A stretch of 64,000 nt of DNA from Opitutaceae bacterium (GTDB taxonomy: Bacteria > Verrucomicrobiota > Verrucomicrobiia > Opitutales > Opitutaceae). Below are positions 8,232 through 17,508 of this stretch, in pieces (position 1 is the stretch's first letter; the number at the start of each line of letters is the position of its first letter). The DNA is taken from NCBI GenBank assembly GCA_028284235.1, contig JANQSC010000054.1, positions 124,001 to 188,000 on the forward strand, written 5' to 3'. Position numbers and translations under genes: made by a program. The notes under the pieces were generated by a model. That model did no database searches and had not been told where the DNA came from. It saw only the letters and a program-made list of their open reading frames with translations.

Positions 8232-9974
8232 GTGCTCAATCTAATGCGCCTAAATGTAATCCATAGAGCGGACCCTGGACCAGACGCCTTGGAGGCATTA
8301 CAGTTCCAGCTTGGGGAGGCGGAGCGATTCAAGTTAAAAGCGACCGTATTGGTTTCTTACGGAGCGTTTTTCGATGGTTCGACATTGGCGTATTTGAGAG
8401 GTTTAGGGAGGAGTGAGAATGTGGAATTGGGCATTCACACGCATGGGTTGGCTTGCGCTGACTATCAGGAGCGATTTCACACGCGCGAATCCGCGTTCTA
8501 CTACCTCAGTCGGAAACGCAAAGCCGGTGTTCTGAAGCGTCTCGTCGAGTTGTTCCACGAGACATTTGGAGTCGAGCCCTGCGTGTTGGGAGCTTATCTG
8601 CTTGATGCCTGGACTCAGAACCACATTCAAGCCGCTCACCCAAACGTGGAAGTAGTGATATCAAGTTGTTTTGAAGAAGGTGTGAAGATGTATCACGGAA
8701 ACAATCACGCGTGGTATCTATTTTGCGACGGTGGCCCTTGGGGACCGTTTTACCCTTCGAAGCAAAGCGCGCTTTGCCCTGCTCGGGATGAAAAAGAGTG
8801 GAATGGACTCGTCGCTTTGCCTCATCTGAATCGCGATATGCTGATGGCCTTGACGAGTCGCGACGACTACTTCTCGAGTCACCCAGTCAATTTGTTCCGC
8901 GCTCGAATAAACGAAGGATCTGACTGTCCGTATTTGTATCGGTTCATCGACGAGTGGTCTAGACAGACTGAGGTGAATGGATACGCGTACTACAGCTTCT
9001 TTGTCAGCTCGCCCTGGCTTGTGGATGGGCATTGGGCGGTTGAGGATGTCGCAGAGGCAAGGACGCTCTATACGTCCGCGCTGAGTTACTTGCGAACGAG
9101 GGTTGATGCGGGACTGGCTGTATCCGAGAGTGTACTTGAAACCGGTCGCGAGTTTAAAAAGCGCAAGCGAGTGGGCGATCACGACCAATGCCATTGGCAA
9201 GACCAGTTGCGGCAGTCCGGTCGTGAACTGTGGTGGCATGCGACTTCTGAATACCGAGCGACGATCGATCTCAACGCAGGCTCTAGTATTGTGGATCTGC
9301 GACCTTGGTGCGGCAGGCAGAATCTTGATTTGGGACCCGACGAGAACGCGCGTTGGAACGGGAATTACCCGTTTGTTGTGTCAAGCGAGCTTAGAGGGGG
9401 ACAGAAGCGGTGTTCGCAGAGTTGCTATTTGCAGGTCGGAGAGCATCGGATTGCATTAATTGAAACCGGTTTCAAAATTGCGTCTTCGGGTGAGGGGTTT
9501 TTCGAATCCGATGAGCGCGAGGTCGAAATTGGAGACACTGTTGTCGTGGTCAGGAGTCGATTTGAGTTTGCGAATGACGGTTGCATATGCGTGCAGCGCG
9601 TGCTTGTGGAGTCGAATAGCGACCTTCCCATTCGGGTGACGGAGACTTTTCGAGGATGCGTTGGGCAGACAGAGTATCCGGAGGATCTAAGCGGCATTCT
9701 ACTTCGATTAAAATCCAAAGACGGGGTTGAGGTTGATGAACTCAGCTTTGCCTATGAGTCGCGCCGATTGGAGAGCGTTGGTATCGGTGAAGCGGAAGCC
9801 TGTATCCCATCGCTATCGACCCTAATTCGTCTGGAGTCGATTGACGAGCGTTCCACCCTAGAGGTTCAAGAGGGTGTGATGTTCGATCCGTTTTTCGAAC
9901 TGAGTGTAACCAAGGAAGTGAACCCAGGAGAATCGCTCAAGACATGTCTGAGAATCGCGAAACTGGAAAGTTGA
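8232..9974 (+). CDS. Polysaccharide-deacetylase/glycoside-hydrolase-like protein, function not established
   Basis: 580 residues from a GTG start; an ATG at 8244 is possible. No signal peptide, so it is likely cytoplasmic. The first about 280 residues look like a NodB/GH57-type barrel: TVLVSYGAFFDGSTL, then ELGIHTHGLACADY with paired histidines at about residue 74, and VEPCVLGAYLLDAWT. The C-terminal about 290 residues look all-beta (DLNAGSSIVDLRPWCG, then many short strands), like the beta domain of a glycoside hydrolase. I cannot name the family with certainty. The stop codon overlaps the start of the next small gene (TGATG), so the two are probably translationally coupled. Confidence 0.55.
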   Translation: MLNLMRLNVIHRADPGPDALEALQFQLGEAERFKLKATVLVSYGAFFDGSTLAYLRGLGRSENVELGIHTHGLACADYQERFHTRESAFYYLSRKRKAGVLKRLVELFHETFGVEPCVLGAYLLDAWTQNHIQAAHPNVEVVISSCFEEGVKMYHGNNHAWYLFCDGGPWGPFYPSKQSALCPARDEKEWNGLVALPHLNRDMLMALTSRDDYFSSHPVNLFRARINEGSDCPYLYRFIDEWSRQTEVNGYAYYSFFVSSPWLVDGHWAVEDVAEARTLYTSALSYLRTRVDAGLAVSESVLETGREFKKRKRVGDHDQCHWQDQLRQSGRELWWHATSEYRATIDLNAGSSIVDLRPWCGRQNLDLGPDENARWNGNYPFVVSSELRGGQKRCSQSCYLQVGEHRIALIETGFKIASSGEGFFESDEREVEIGDTVVVVRSRFEFANDGCICVQRVLVESNSDLPIRVTETFRGCVGQTEYPEDLSGILLRLKSKDGVEVDELSFAYESRRLESVGIGEAEACIPSLSTLIRLESIDERSTLEVQEGVMFDPFFELSVTKEVNPGESLKTCLRIAKLES

Positions 9975-10162
9975 TGATTTGCCCCAACTGTTTTGCGAAA
10001 GATATCGACCCGATTTTTTTGCAACAGGATCGACGGGACGAGAGTGTTTACTGTCTCAAATGCGACTATGTTGCCCAACCAGAGGAGGCTGCGCGTTACT
10101 TGCGCGAGCTACAGCGCTTGAAGTACGGTGTCGCGTATCGATACGAGGCGGACAAAAAGTGA
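9974..10162 (+). CDS. Small zinc-ribbon protein coupled to the deacetylase-like gene
   Basis: 62 residues when read from the ATG at 9974, whose A is also the last base of the upstream stop codon. GGAAAG sits just upstream as a ribosome binding site. An earlier in-frame ATG at 9944 would overlap the upstream gene by 31 bases and is less likely. The protein has CPNC near its start and CLKC about 30 residues later, a four-cysteine zinc ribbon, followed by a charged helix (EEAARYLRELQRL). Proteins this small usually act as accessory or nucleic-acid-binding factors; no role can be assigned. Tight coupling hints that it works with the 580-residue protein. Confidence 0.65.
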   Translation: MICPNCFAKDIDPIFLQQDRRDESVYCLKCDYVAQPEEAARYLRELQRLKYGVAYRYEADKK

Positions 10163-10184
10163 ACCCAAGCTCGCTTGCTAGATT

Positions 10185-10190
10185 AGGAGG
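10185..10190 (+). promoter_or_regulatory. Strong Shine-Dalgarno that decides a TTG start
   Basis: AGGAGG lies 8 bases before the TTG at 10199. It supports TTG as the true start of the GH28-like gene, since the reading frame has no nearby ATG at its N-terminus. Confidence 0.75.
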
Positions 10191-10198
10191 ATAGGACA

Positions 10199-11644
10199 TT
10201 GGCGGATTCAAAAGAGATTACTTCTGCCTGCTTCGATGTTCGTTCCTTTGGCGCGAAAGGGGATGGCTTGAGTGATGATACGGATGCATTGCAATCCGCG
10301 ATCGACGCATGCGGGAAAGCAGGAGGCGGGGAAGTGGTCCTGGATAGAGGAGTTTTTCTTTCGGGTTCTCTGATTCTGCGAAGCGGACTCCATCTGCGGA
10401 TTAAAGTAGGCTCTGTCCTTAGATCCATAGGGGACATTGAGAGATTCAAGTACGTATCGATAAAACGTCGCTCAAGAATGGATACAGTCCCTTGGCGCGC
10501 ATTTATTTTCGCCGAAAACGAGAGGGATATTTCTATTTCAGGGGGTGGATTGTTTGATGGTTGCGGTGGTCGTCGCGACGTTTTCACGAATCACCAAGAC
10601 AATGATCCGAACCGACCCTACGGACTGTTCCTGGCCGGTTGCGAAAACGTACGTGTACAAGGCATTAAGATGCGTAACTCAGCCTTTTGGATGCAACGCT
10701 ACCTTTATTGCGATGGGCTGCGGTTGGAAGGGCTAGATATTTGGAACCACTGCAACCAAAATAACGATGGAATCGACGTTGATAGCAGTAAGAACGTTCT
10801 AATCTCGAACTGCCTAGTCGATGCGTCCGATGATGGGATCTGCCTGAAATCCGAAGGGGAAGAGCCAGTAAAAAATGTTGTCGTATCCAACTGTATCGTC
10901 GCGTCACACGCTTCAGCGATCAAGTTGGGGACGGGGTCCGTGGGAGGGTTCGAAAATATAACGGTTTCCAACTGCGTTGTGCGACGTTCTTCGGCGACCG
11001 AGATGAACCACCCTTACGAGGCCTGGGGCGGGCTGGTCGGGCTAGACTTGTCTTCGGTGGACGGGGGCGCGATGCGCAATGTCCTGTTCAGCAACATAGC
11101 GATAGACGGTGTGGAGACACCCATTTTCGTTCGACTCGGGGATCGCTTGAGTGGAGACTTTAATCACAATGGCTACCGCAACCAAAAGCTGGTGGATCAC
11201 CGAGGCGTAGATATTCCGGGAGGCGCGCGTATCAAGGGCGAAGGCTCGATGAAGGGAATCGCCTTTGCCAGCATAAAGGCATGCAACGCAGGGCCGATTC
11301 CGTGTGCAGTATCTGGATACGAAGGAAATTTGATTCGAGATGTGACGTTTCGTGATATTACTATTGAATCCGTCGTGGCAGGATGTGAAGCGGACCTCGC
11401 CGCGGAGCCCAACTGGGCGTCGAATATCTACCCGATCAACCGAGCGCCCGCCAATGGCTCTAATCTACCCGTTTACGGGTTGATCGTCAGATACGCCGAT
11501 GGGTTTTTAATGGACAATGTTCGATTCACGCGGGCGCATCCGGATCCGAGACCCGCGTATTCAATAGAGAAATCCAAGGGCGTTGTTGTTCGCGATGTGT
11601 TTGAAGACTCGTCATCCCCGTTTGAACGCTCGTATGAAACTTAA
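10199..11644 (+). CDS. GH28-like polygalacturonase / right-handed parallel beta-helix hydrolase
   Basis: 481 residues from a TTG start with a strong ribosome binding site. The N-terminus FGAKGDGLSDDTDALQSAID is the classic entry to GH28 and pectate-lyase-like beta-helices. The helix core then shows NNDGIDVDSSKNV (about residue 190), DASDDGICLKSE (about 214) and SHASAIKLGTGS (about 240). These correspond in order to the NTD, DD and third conserved blocks of GH28. The usual GHG histidine block reads SHAS here, so the exact chemistry is uncertain. No signal peptide is evident, which suggests action on imported oligogalacturonides. The gene overlaps the next gene by 11 bases. Confidence 0.78.
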   Translation: MADSKEITSACFDVRSFGAKGDGLSDDTDALQSAIDACGKAGGGEVVLDRGVFLSGSLILRSGLHLRIKVGSVLRSIGDIERFKYVSIKRRSRMDTVPWRAFIFAENERDISISGGGLFDGCGGRRDVFTNHQDNDPNRPYGLFLAGCENVRVQGIKMRNSAFWMQRYLYCDGLRLEGLDIWNHCNQNNDGIDVDSSKNVLISNCLVDASDDGICLKSEGEEPVKNVVVSNCIVASHASAIKLGTGSVGGFENITVSNCVVRRSSATEMNHPYEAWGGLVGLDLSSVDGGAMRNVLFSNIAIDGVETPIFVRLGDRLSGDFNHNGYRNQKLVDHRGVDIPGGARIKGEGSMKGIAFASIKACNAGPIPCAVSGYEGNLIRDVTFRDITIESVVAGCEADLAAEPNWASNIYPINRAPANGSNLPVYGLIVRYADGFLMDNVRFTRAHPDPRPAYSIEKSKGVVVRDVFEDSSSPFERSYET

Positions 11645-12542
11645 TGACCCGCTTCCCAGTATTTCGCCCTATACGTTTGGTACCGCCGAGCTGGGTAAAG
11701 CTGAAGCCAATTTAAAGCGCGACCTGCGCTTGACCCGCGCCGCGATGGAGAAGGGAATTTGGTTCCATACGAGCCGAGAGTACAATATGGGGTCGACCTT
11801 CATGGCGCTTCGAATGGCCTTTGACGAGGCCCGTTCGGAAAGACCTCGATTGATCGTAAAAATTCGAAGCGAAAGCGCGGCGCATCTTCGGTTCGATGTG
11901 GAAGACGCGTTGAGACGGCTTGATATCGACTCCATCGACGTCGTTCAACTTTGCAAGCGAACGCACAAGCGACGAGAGGTGGTTGACGATTTTCGCACAG
12001 AGGGTCCTTTGTTCGAAACATGCCGAATTCTGAAGGACGAAGGGTTGGTCAATCGGTTTGTTTTGGAAGTGTTCGAATCGTGTTCTGAAGATGCGTTGAA
12101 AGCGGTCGAGGGGAGTCTCTTTAGCGGGCTCGTATTTTATTTCAACGTGTTGGAACGCGAAGCGACACAGTCGCTCTACTCGAAGATCAAGGAGCGAAAT
12201 TGCCGCGTTGTCGCATTGAGAACGTTGGCTAGCGGATTGTTCCCAGGCGTAAATGCTGAAGAGTTCAATCAGCATGCGGTAAAGATGAGAAATTTCAGAC
12301 GAATGGAGGGTTTTTTAGATCTTTACGAGCAATCTGGCTGTTCATCTTGGCTCGAATTCAACTTGTCCTACCTTAAAAGTATAGAAAATGTGGTGACGAG
12401 TGTGGGCGCGACTTCTCAACTGTCGCATCTCAGTCTTTACGTGGAAACCGCCGATCGCTGCCCCAGGCTTTCCAAGAAGCTGTTGGACGAGATTGAAACG
12501 AGACAGTCTCATTTGATTTCATCGATCAGGTTACCAGGGTAA
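11634..12542 (+). CDS. Aldo/keto-reductase-like protein with altered catalytic tetrad
   Basis: 302 residues from the ATG at 11634, which overlaps the GH28-like gene. An earlier start at 11583 would extend 51 bases further into it. The pattern is that of the aldo/keto reductase barrel: YTFGTAELG at the start, WFHTSREYNMGS (normally FDTA-YG-SE), LIVKIRSE with the lysine, and IDVVQLCKRTH. The tetrad tyrosine and lysine are present, but the aspartate position is histidine and the usual histidine of 'LQ-H' appears to be cysteine. It may be a non-reductase scaffold member or have changed chemistry. It probably belongs to the same transcript as the GH28-like gene. Confidence 0.65.
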   Translation: MKLNDPLPSISPYTFGTAELGKAEANLKRDLRLTRAAMEKGIWFHTSREYNMGSTFMALRMAFDEARSERPRLIVKIRSESAAHLRFDVEDALRRLDIDSIDVVQLCKRTHKRREVVDDFRTEGPLFETCRILKDEGLVNRFVLEVFESCSEDALKAVEGSLFSGLVFYFNVLEREATQSLYSKIKERNCRVVALRTLASGLFPGVNAEEFNQHAVKMRNFRRMEGFLDLYEQSGCSSWLEFNLSYLKSIENVVTSVGATSQLSHLSLYVETADRCPRLSKKLLDEIETRQSHLISSIRLPG

Positions 12543-12724
12543 TGGTCTGAGGGGTTGCATGTGGAAGGTTAGGTCGTCTTTCGTGTCAACGACGACAAAA
12601 GCCCCTCCGGTTCAATTGACAACCTTGTTGATGCCACTCAGTTTCAGACTGGGTTTCCAATATTCAACTACTGAACGTCTGCCAGCCTGCATCCCCTCTC
12701 CCGAGTATTAAATTCTTCGCGACC

Positions 12725-14497
12725 ATGACTATCGAGTACATCACTTTGGGAGTTTATCTCATATTGATTTTGGTTTTGGGCTACGCGTTTTCGAAGGAGA
12801 ATCGAGGCGTTGACGATTTCGTCCGAAGCGGGGCGCAGGGTACCTGGTGGCTTGTGGGTTCGAGCATGGTGATCTCTGGCGTGAGCGCGTTCACTTTTAC
12901 AGGAAATGCTTCGGCGGCGTTCGAATCCGGTCCGACTTTGCTGGTTTTCTATGTCGCTAATCTTGTTGGTTTCGCAGTTGGCGGTCTTTTTCTTGGGCGA
13001 TGGATGCGGCAGACTCGGGCGTTCACGTTGGCCGATGTATTGCGAGAGCGTTTCGGACCCGAAGTAGAGCAGTTCGCGGTGTATTTTGGGACGTTTCTCT
13101 ACCCGTTCACTTCCGCGATACAGCTCTGGGCCCTGGCCGTATTCGTAAGTTCTATGTTTGGCTTCCCGATAGTAGGGACGATCGTAGTGATTGGCGCGAT
13201 CGTGACCCTCTATTCTACGATGGGCGGGAAATGGGCTGTGCTAGCGACCGACTTTGTCCAGAACTTGATCATATTCGCGATTACGATCGCGGTAGCATTC
13301 CTCAGCCTGCGTGAAGTGGGTGGGATTGGAGCATTCTTCGACTATTTCAGCGATCCGCGATACGCTGAGGATTTCAAATTGATCAAGGATCCAGGCCAGT
13401 TCCCGGACGACAAGTTTTCCTGGAAGTGGCTGATCGTGGTTTTCTTCATGCAAGTCTACACTCAGGTGAGCCTGAATAGCGCGGGACGGTTTTTAACGTG
13501 CAAGGATGGTCGCGAAGCGAGCCGGGCAAGTTGGTTCGCGTTTGGTCTTATGGGGTTGGGCGCGTCACTTTGGTTTATTCCACCCATGGTGGCGCGCTTC
13601 CTGTATGCTGACGAAGTAGCGGCTACAGGATTGGACGACCCCGCTTCTGCTTCCTACGCAGTTATTTCGCGGATACTGCTGCCGCAGGGAGCGCTTGGAA
13701 TCATGGTCGCCGCTATGTTCGCGGCAACTATGAGCAGCATGGACAGCGGGATTAACAGTCAAGCGGGGATGATTGTTCGAAATATGCTACCTCCTTTGAG
13801 GCGTAGACTGGGCATGCCGGAAATGGATGCAACGCAAGGACTGCGCGTGGGTCGCTGGTGCACGCTGCTGCTGGGCGCTTTCATTGTGGTGCAATGCGTC
13901 CTAATCAGCCAGCTCGGGAAGTTCAAACTGTTCGACGCCTATCTGATCATCAATTCGATCGTCGGCATTCCTCTGGCATTCCCGATTTTCGTGGCCCTTT
14001 ATTTCCGCCGTATACCCCGCTGGTCCTATTTTGTGATTTTCGGGGCAGGGTGCATCCCTTCGGCCTACTCCCTGATCGATGCGAAGGTATTTGACAATCC
14101 TTGGACGATTCAGAGCCGAGCGGCTTGGATATTCGCGTCTTCGTTTATTGCAACCTTGGCTTGCGTGCCTTTTTTCAAGTATTCTGGAAGCGAATACAAA
14201 AATCGAGTGAAGGCGTTTTTTGACAAGATGAATTCACCGGTGAATTTCAAACGAGAGATTGGTGTATCCAAAGATGTAAAACAGGCGATGTTGGTGGGTC
14301 GGGCGTCGTTTTTCGTGGGCGGTATTACATTGACCTTAATGTTCTTGCCGAGCGCCTTAAACGGACGTCTTGTGATTCTGTTCGTTGGAGGATTTGTTAT
14401 AGCGGTCGGGGCGATCCTTCGTTGGGCCGCGGGAATCGAGCGTCGAAAAAGTGAAGACGACGCGTCAATGCGAGAGACTAGCTCGAACGGGGAGTAA
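12725..14497 (+). CDS. Sodium:solute symporter (SSS/SLC5 family)
   Basis: 590 residues with about 13-14 hydrophobic segments. TM1 is at the N-terminus (ITLGVYLILILVLGYAF), followed by VDDFVRSGAQGTWWLVGSSM, ISGVSAFTFTGNASAAFESG and FAATMSSMDSGINSQAGM, all typical SSS motifs. These carriers use the sodium gradient to import sugars, sugar acids or other small solutes across the inner membrane. Following a GH28-like enzyme, a uronate or sugar cargo is the natural guess. The 182 bp upstream contains a small nested inverted repeat (GAGGGG 12549 / CCCCTC 12602, enclosing GTCGTC/GACGAC) of unknown meaning. The gene is convergent with the next one. Confidence 0.88.
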   Translation: MTIEYITLGVYLILILVLGYAFSKENRGVDDFVRSGAQGTWWLVGSSMVISGVSAFTFTGNASAAFESGPTLLVFYVANLVGFAVGGLFLGRWMRQTRAFTLADVLRERFGPEVEQFAVYFGTFLYPFTSAIQLWALAVFVSSMFGFPIVGTIVVIGAIVTLYSTMGGKWAVLATDFVQNLIIFAITIAVAFLSLREVGGIGAFFDYFSDPRYAEDFKLIKDPGQFPDDKFSWKWLIVVFFMQVYTQVSLNSAGRFLTCKDGREASRASWFAFGLMGLGASLWFIPPMVARFLYADEVAATGLDDPASASYAVISRILLPQGALGIMVAAMFAATMSSMDSGINSQAGMIVRNMLPPLRRRLGMPEMDATQGLRVGRWCTLLLGAFIVVQCVLISQLGKFKLFDAYLIINSIVGIPLAFPIFVALYFRRIPRWSYFVIFGAGCIPSAYSLIDAKVFDNPWTIQSRAAWIFASSFIATLACVPFFKYSGSEYKNRVKAFFDKMNSPVNFKREIGVSKDVKQAMLVGRASFFVGGITLTLMFLPSALNGRLVILFVGGFVIAVGAILRWAAGIERRKSEDDASMRETSSNGE

Positions 14498-14529
14498 CCC
14501 AGTCCGAGTCTAGAACCTATCCGTTTACG

Positions 14530-16170
14530 CTATTGTTTCGCTTGTTTGAGAATTAGCACCATTCCGGTATCGGCATTCTTGGTAGCGCTCAATACGCCGT
14601 CGCCTCGATCGAGGACCGCCGACTCGTATTCGTTCGAGGTCGGATTGAACCAAGCGCCCGAGTAGTCCATGTCACGGGCTATGCGAACCGATACAGTACC
14701 GTTTTTAGGTACATATAGTAGGATCAGGCTCCTGTCGCGTTTAGCCAGTGTTCCGACGAAGGCGTCGTACGCGTTGTCTCCGGGTTGCTCAACGAGCAGT
14801 TCCGAATTCGGGTACAGCTCCCACCAGTCTAGCCGACTCATAAAGTCGTGAACGTACTCCATTTCCCGACTAACGGGGAGCTTCAGGCTGTTTTTCCAGC
14901 TAACCGTCCAAGGGGCCGTGCGATGATTGAGAATTTGGTCGCCGTCCTTCCCAATCCAGGACCAGATCCCGTTGGCGCCATAGGTGATGCCGGCTACTGG
15001 AGTGGCAAACAAGCTCCACCATATAGCGTTGCGTACGTTTTCGGAAGTCTGGTGATCGTGGATATTCTCGTAGAGAGGCTCCATGTTGATATGCGGCATG
15101 GGTCGCAATAGAGACCAATTGTTGGCGACCTCCTGACGATTGATGAAGTCGACAACGTTCTGAGTATAGTTGTGGGAGGATTGGTAGCTCATCAGACCGT
15201 ACCAGGATTTCCCGGCGTACAAGTCTCCAACGTATGACTGGCCGTGGGGATGCAAAGTCGCGAGAGCGTGATCGATGTCGCCGAAAACGGCGTCGCCAAT
15301 CGCTTTCCATCTTCCCTCGAAATGACCGAAGTATCGCCCATCGCCCCCGAGACTCCAGACAACGTGGTTGCCCTGGTAGCGGGCGACAATGTAGCTCGCG
15401 AGTTTCGAGGCTTCATCTACGGGCAGATAGTAACCGGGGCTTAGATGGCGTCCGGTCACGCTGGGAAGCGCCCAAAGAAGGACCGGAGAGGCTACGAGTC
15501 CGAATTCGTTGATGCGATCGATTCGCTCGTCGAGTTCTTTAAAGAAGGCTGGGTTGACTTCGATCCGACCTGATCCAGTAAAGGCGACTTCGCCGCTTCT
15601 ATTGGAATCGCCTCCGCGCCATTGGGTGGTGACGAATTGTATAGCGGAGAAGTTTCGATCACGACGGTCGTCAAGGTAGTGATCCCATTCTTTTTCCGTC
15701 GATTTCATCGCTCCGTTCCATGTCGTGCAGGCCATCCAGAAAAAGGGAGCGCCATCGGCGTAGCTCAAGTGGTAGCTTCCAGGGGAGTGTTGAATGGCGC
15801 CTCGTTGAAACAGCTCCAACGTCTCGTCGCGTCGTTCGCAAACGAAGCTTCCATCCAATCCGTGAAGACCTTTGTTTTCCTGATCTGAACAGGTGGAGGT
15901 CCACGACCACAACCCCACTTCGTCCGGTTGGAAACGCGCCTTCCAGTCACGCGCGCCATCCCAGAAGCCGTTGACTCGTCGTTCTCTGCCTGTCGGCGAG
16001 ATAAACGTCACAGAAAACTCGCCCACATTGTAGAGCGCGTTCTCGTACTCCTTCTTACTTTCAAAATCTAGCTCCAGTTTGTGCCAGAGAGAGACTTGTT
16101 CTGATGCTGCAGACAGGTAGAAGCAACTGCAGTAGAATATAAAGAAGACAATTTTTAGATTTCTAATCAT
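14530..16170 (-). CDS. DUF5060/DUF4038 enzyme, GH140 apiosidase-like
   Basis: 546 residues with a signal peptide (KIVFFIFYCSCFYLSAA). Residues about 25-110 are the DUF5060 beta-sandwich (SVTFISPTGRERRVNGFWDG, then WKARFQPDEVGLWSW). Residues about 130-450 are the DUF4038 'apiosidase-like' barrel, with HVVWSLGGDGRYF (candidate acid/base Asp) and HINMEPLYE (candidate nucleophile Glu), matching the Asp/Glu pair known for GH140. The C-terminal domain resembles the 'putative collagen-binding' domain (SGAWFNPTSNE). GH140 removes D-apiose from rhamnogalacturonan II. The gene is in tandem with the hydrolase at 16193, 22 bp upstream, and just downstream of the apiose-type catabolic block. Confidence 0.8.
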   Translation of the reverse strand: MIRNLKIVFFIFYCSCFYLSAASEQVSLWHKLELDFESKKEYENALYNVGEFSVTFISPTGRERRVNGFWDGARDWKARFQPDEVGLWSWTSTCSDQENKGLHGLDGSFVCERRDETLELFQRGAIQHSPGSYHLSYADGAPFFWMACTTWNGAMKSTEKEWDHYLDDRRDRNFSAIQFVTTQWRGGDSNRSGEVAFTGSGRIEVNPAFFKELDERIDRINEFGLVASPVLLWALPSVTGRHLSPGYYLPVDEASKLASYIVARYQGNHVVWSLGGDGRYFGHFEGRWKAIGDAVFGDIDHALATLHPHGQSYVGDLYAGKSWYGLMSYQSSHNYTQNVVDFINRQEVANNWSLLRPMPHINMEPLYENIHDHQTSENVRNAIWWSLFATPVAGITYGANGIWSWIGKDGDQILNHRTAPWTVSWKNSLKLPVSREMEYVHDFMSRLDWWELYPNSELLVEQPGDNAYDAFVGTLAKRDRSLILLYVPKNGTVSVRIARDMDYSGAWFNPTSNEYESAVLDRGDGVLSATKNADTGMVLILKQAKQ

Positions 16171-16192
16171 AATTTGAATATTTTTGTAGATG

Positions 16193-17380
16193 TTAATTCT
16201 TCGTGCTGGCCAATGCCCGGTACCACGTGGCGATCTCGCGATTCACTTTGGTTATCCCTTCAATGGCCGCCCGATCAGGGTTTTCCAATTCGTCGTATAT
16301 ACCTTTTTTTCGGACTCGGTTGCGAACGAATCCACCGCATAGGTTCACCCCAACGCACCAGGGATTGTCGCGCATGGATTCCAGTAGATTCCGATATCGA
16401 TCCGGAGAGTGGCGTCCGCCGCCCAAACGCGGGTCAGGCTCAGCGGTGGTTGTTGCGTCGGCCACAATGAAAGGGAGACCCGTCCGTTCCGACCATGCCC
16501 TCATTCGACTGCTTACCGTCTCTTGCGGGGGTCCAAGCTGAAAGCTAATAGCGTCGACAAAGTCCTTCGCTGCATCGATTACAGGTTCAGGAATCGCTCT
16601 GGCTAGGTTGTAGCGATCACCGAAGATGAGGTGATTGGGGTCGTAGCGCCTGACCGCCTCGGTAGCCACTTTGTAGTATTGACGGGTTCTGGCTGCAATC
16701 TCCTCCCGTCCGGATTTTGAGTTCAACAACTCAGGATTAAAAATAGTCTCTTTGTCAGGATAGGCTTTAGAAAGTTGAACCAGCAGCGGCACATCCGTAA
16801 AGTAATACCCTATCAGGTTTGGGTCATCCGCCAAGGCCGCGCAATTCTCGCGCGCTACGTAGTCGCACCACCGCGCGAACTGCTCACTGAAAACATCGGG
16901 CCACTCTCGATTCAGCTTCCAGCGATGCGCCTCGACAAAAGGAAGTGTGTGGAAATAGGGAAGCCCAGCCCAGTTATAATAATCTCTAGTCCAATTCTGC
17001 GAATGCCAGTGGTAGGTTTTTTCGCGAAGAACTACTTCCTGCGTCCAACCTATAGAATTAAATCCCCAGGATCTTAGATCCGGCGCAACCCGTTCCTTTA
17101 TCCAACGTTCGTCACTGCTTCCATAGTTCTCTTTCCACAAGTGAACATTCTCAGGGTAACGGAGCGCCGATGAATCAATGTGGTTAAATGAAACCGCAAA
17201 AAATGGATCGCCAGATGGCGTTTGCAACAGCCAGCGGTCGGACAATTTTGCGACCGTATACCATGTCTTGACGGATTTTTCGTCTTTCCTATTCGCCACC
17301 AATCTCGGCAAAAGGACCGTTCCCAAACCACAGGATTTGATGAAGGTTCGTCGACCTACTAAACGTTCTCTAGCATTCAT
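16193..17380 (-). CDS. Tat-exported agarase-like TIM-barrel glycoside hydrolase
   Basis: 395 residues from the ATG at 17380; a TTG at 17419 would add 13 residues. The N-terminus has a twin-arginine-like signal (RRTFIKSCGLGTVLL). The barrel shows DRWLLQTPSGDPFFAVSFNH, DLRSWGFNSIGW, DDPNLIGYYFTD and GDRYN, followed by DAISFQLG and PFIVADATT. These patterns resemble GH50/GH86 agarase-type and related TIM-barrel hydrolases, but I cannot fix the family. The Asp/Glu-rich turns at GYYFTD and at HLIFGDRYN are candidate active-site positions. It precedes the GH140-like gene on the same strand and probably shares its transcript, so it may attack the same polymer. Confidence 0.6.
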   Translation of the reverse strand: MNARERLVGRRTFIKSCGLGTVLLPRLVANRKDEKSVKTWYTVAKLSDRWLLQTPSGDPFFAVSFNHIDSSALRYPENVHLWKENYGSSDERWIKERVAPDLRSWGFNSIGWTQEVVLREKTYHWHSQNWTRDYYNWAGLPYFHTLPFVEAHRWKLNREWPDVFSEQFARWCDYVARENCAALADDPNLIGYYFTDVPLLVQLSKAYPDKETIFNPELLNSKSGREEIAARTRQYYKVATEAVRRYDPNHLIFGDRYNLARAIPEPVIDAAKDFVDAISFQLGPPQETVSSRMRAWSERTGLPFIVADATTTAEPDPRLGGGRHSPDRYRNLLESMRDNPWCVGVNLCGGFVRNRVRKKGIYDELENPDRAAIEGITKVNREIATWYRALASTKN

Positions 17381-17508
17381 ATCAACAATGTATTTATATT
17401 TAGGGTACTTTTTCGACAATGTCAGTTCTCGCGCATGTAGAAAGGCGTGCGGGTCTCGCTAGACGCTTGAACCGTGGCTCGTGTGGTTTCGATATCGGGC
17501 GCCATCGT

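Noticed and set aside
12549..12607. Nested inverted repeat (GAGGGG/CCCCTC around GTCGTC/GACGAC) considered as riboswitch or terminator
   Set aside because: No T-run after the stem and no known riboswitch pattern; left as a note in the symporter entry.
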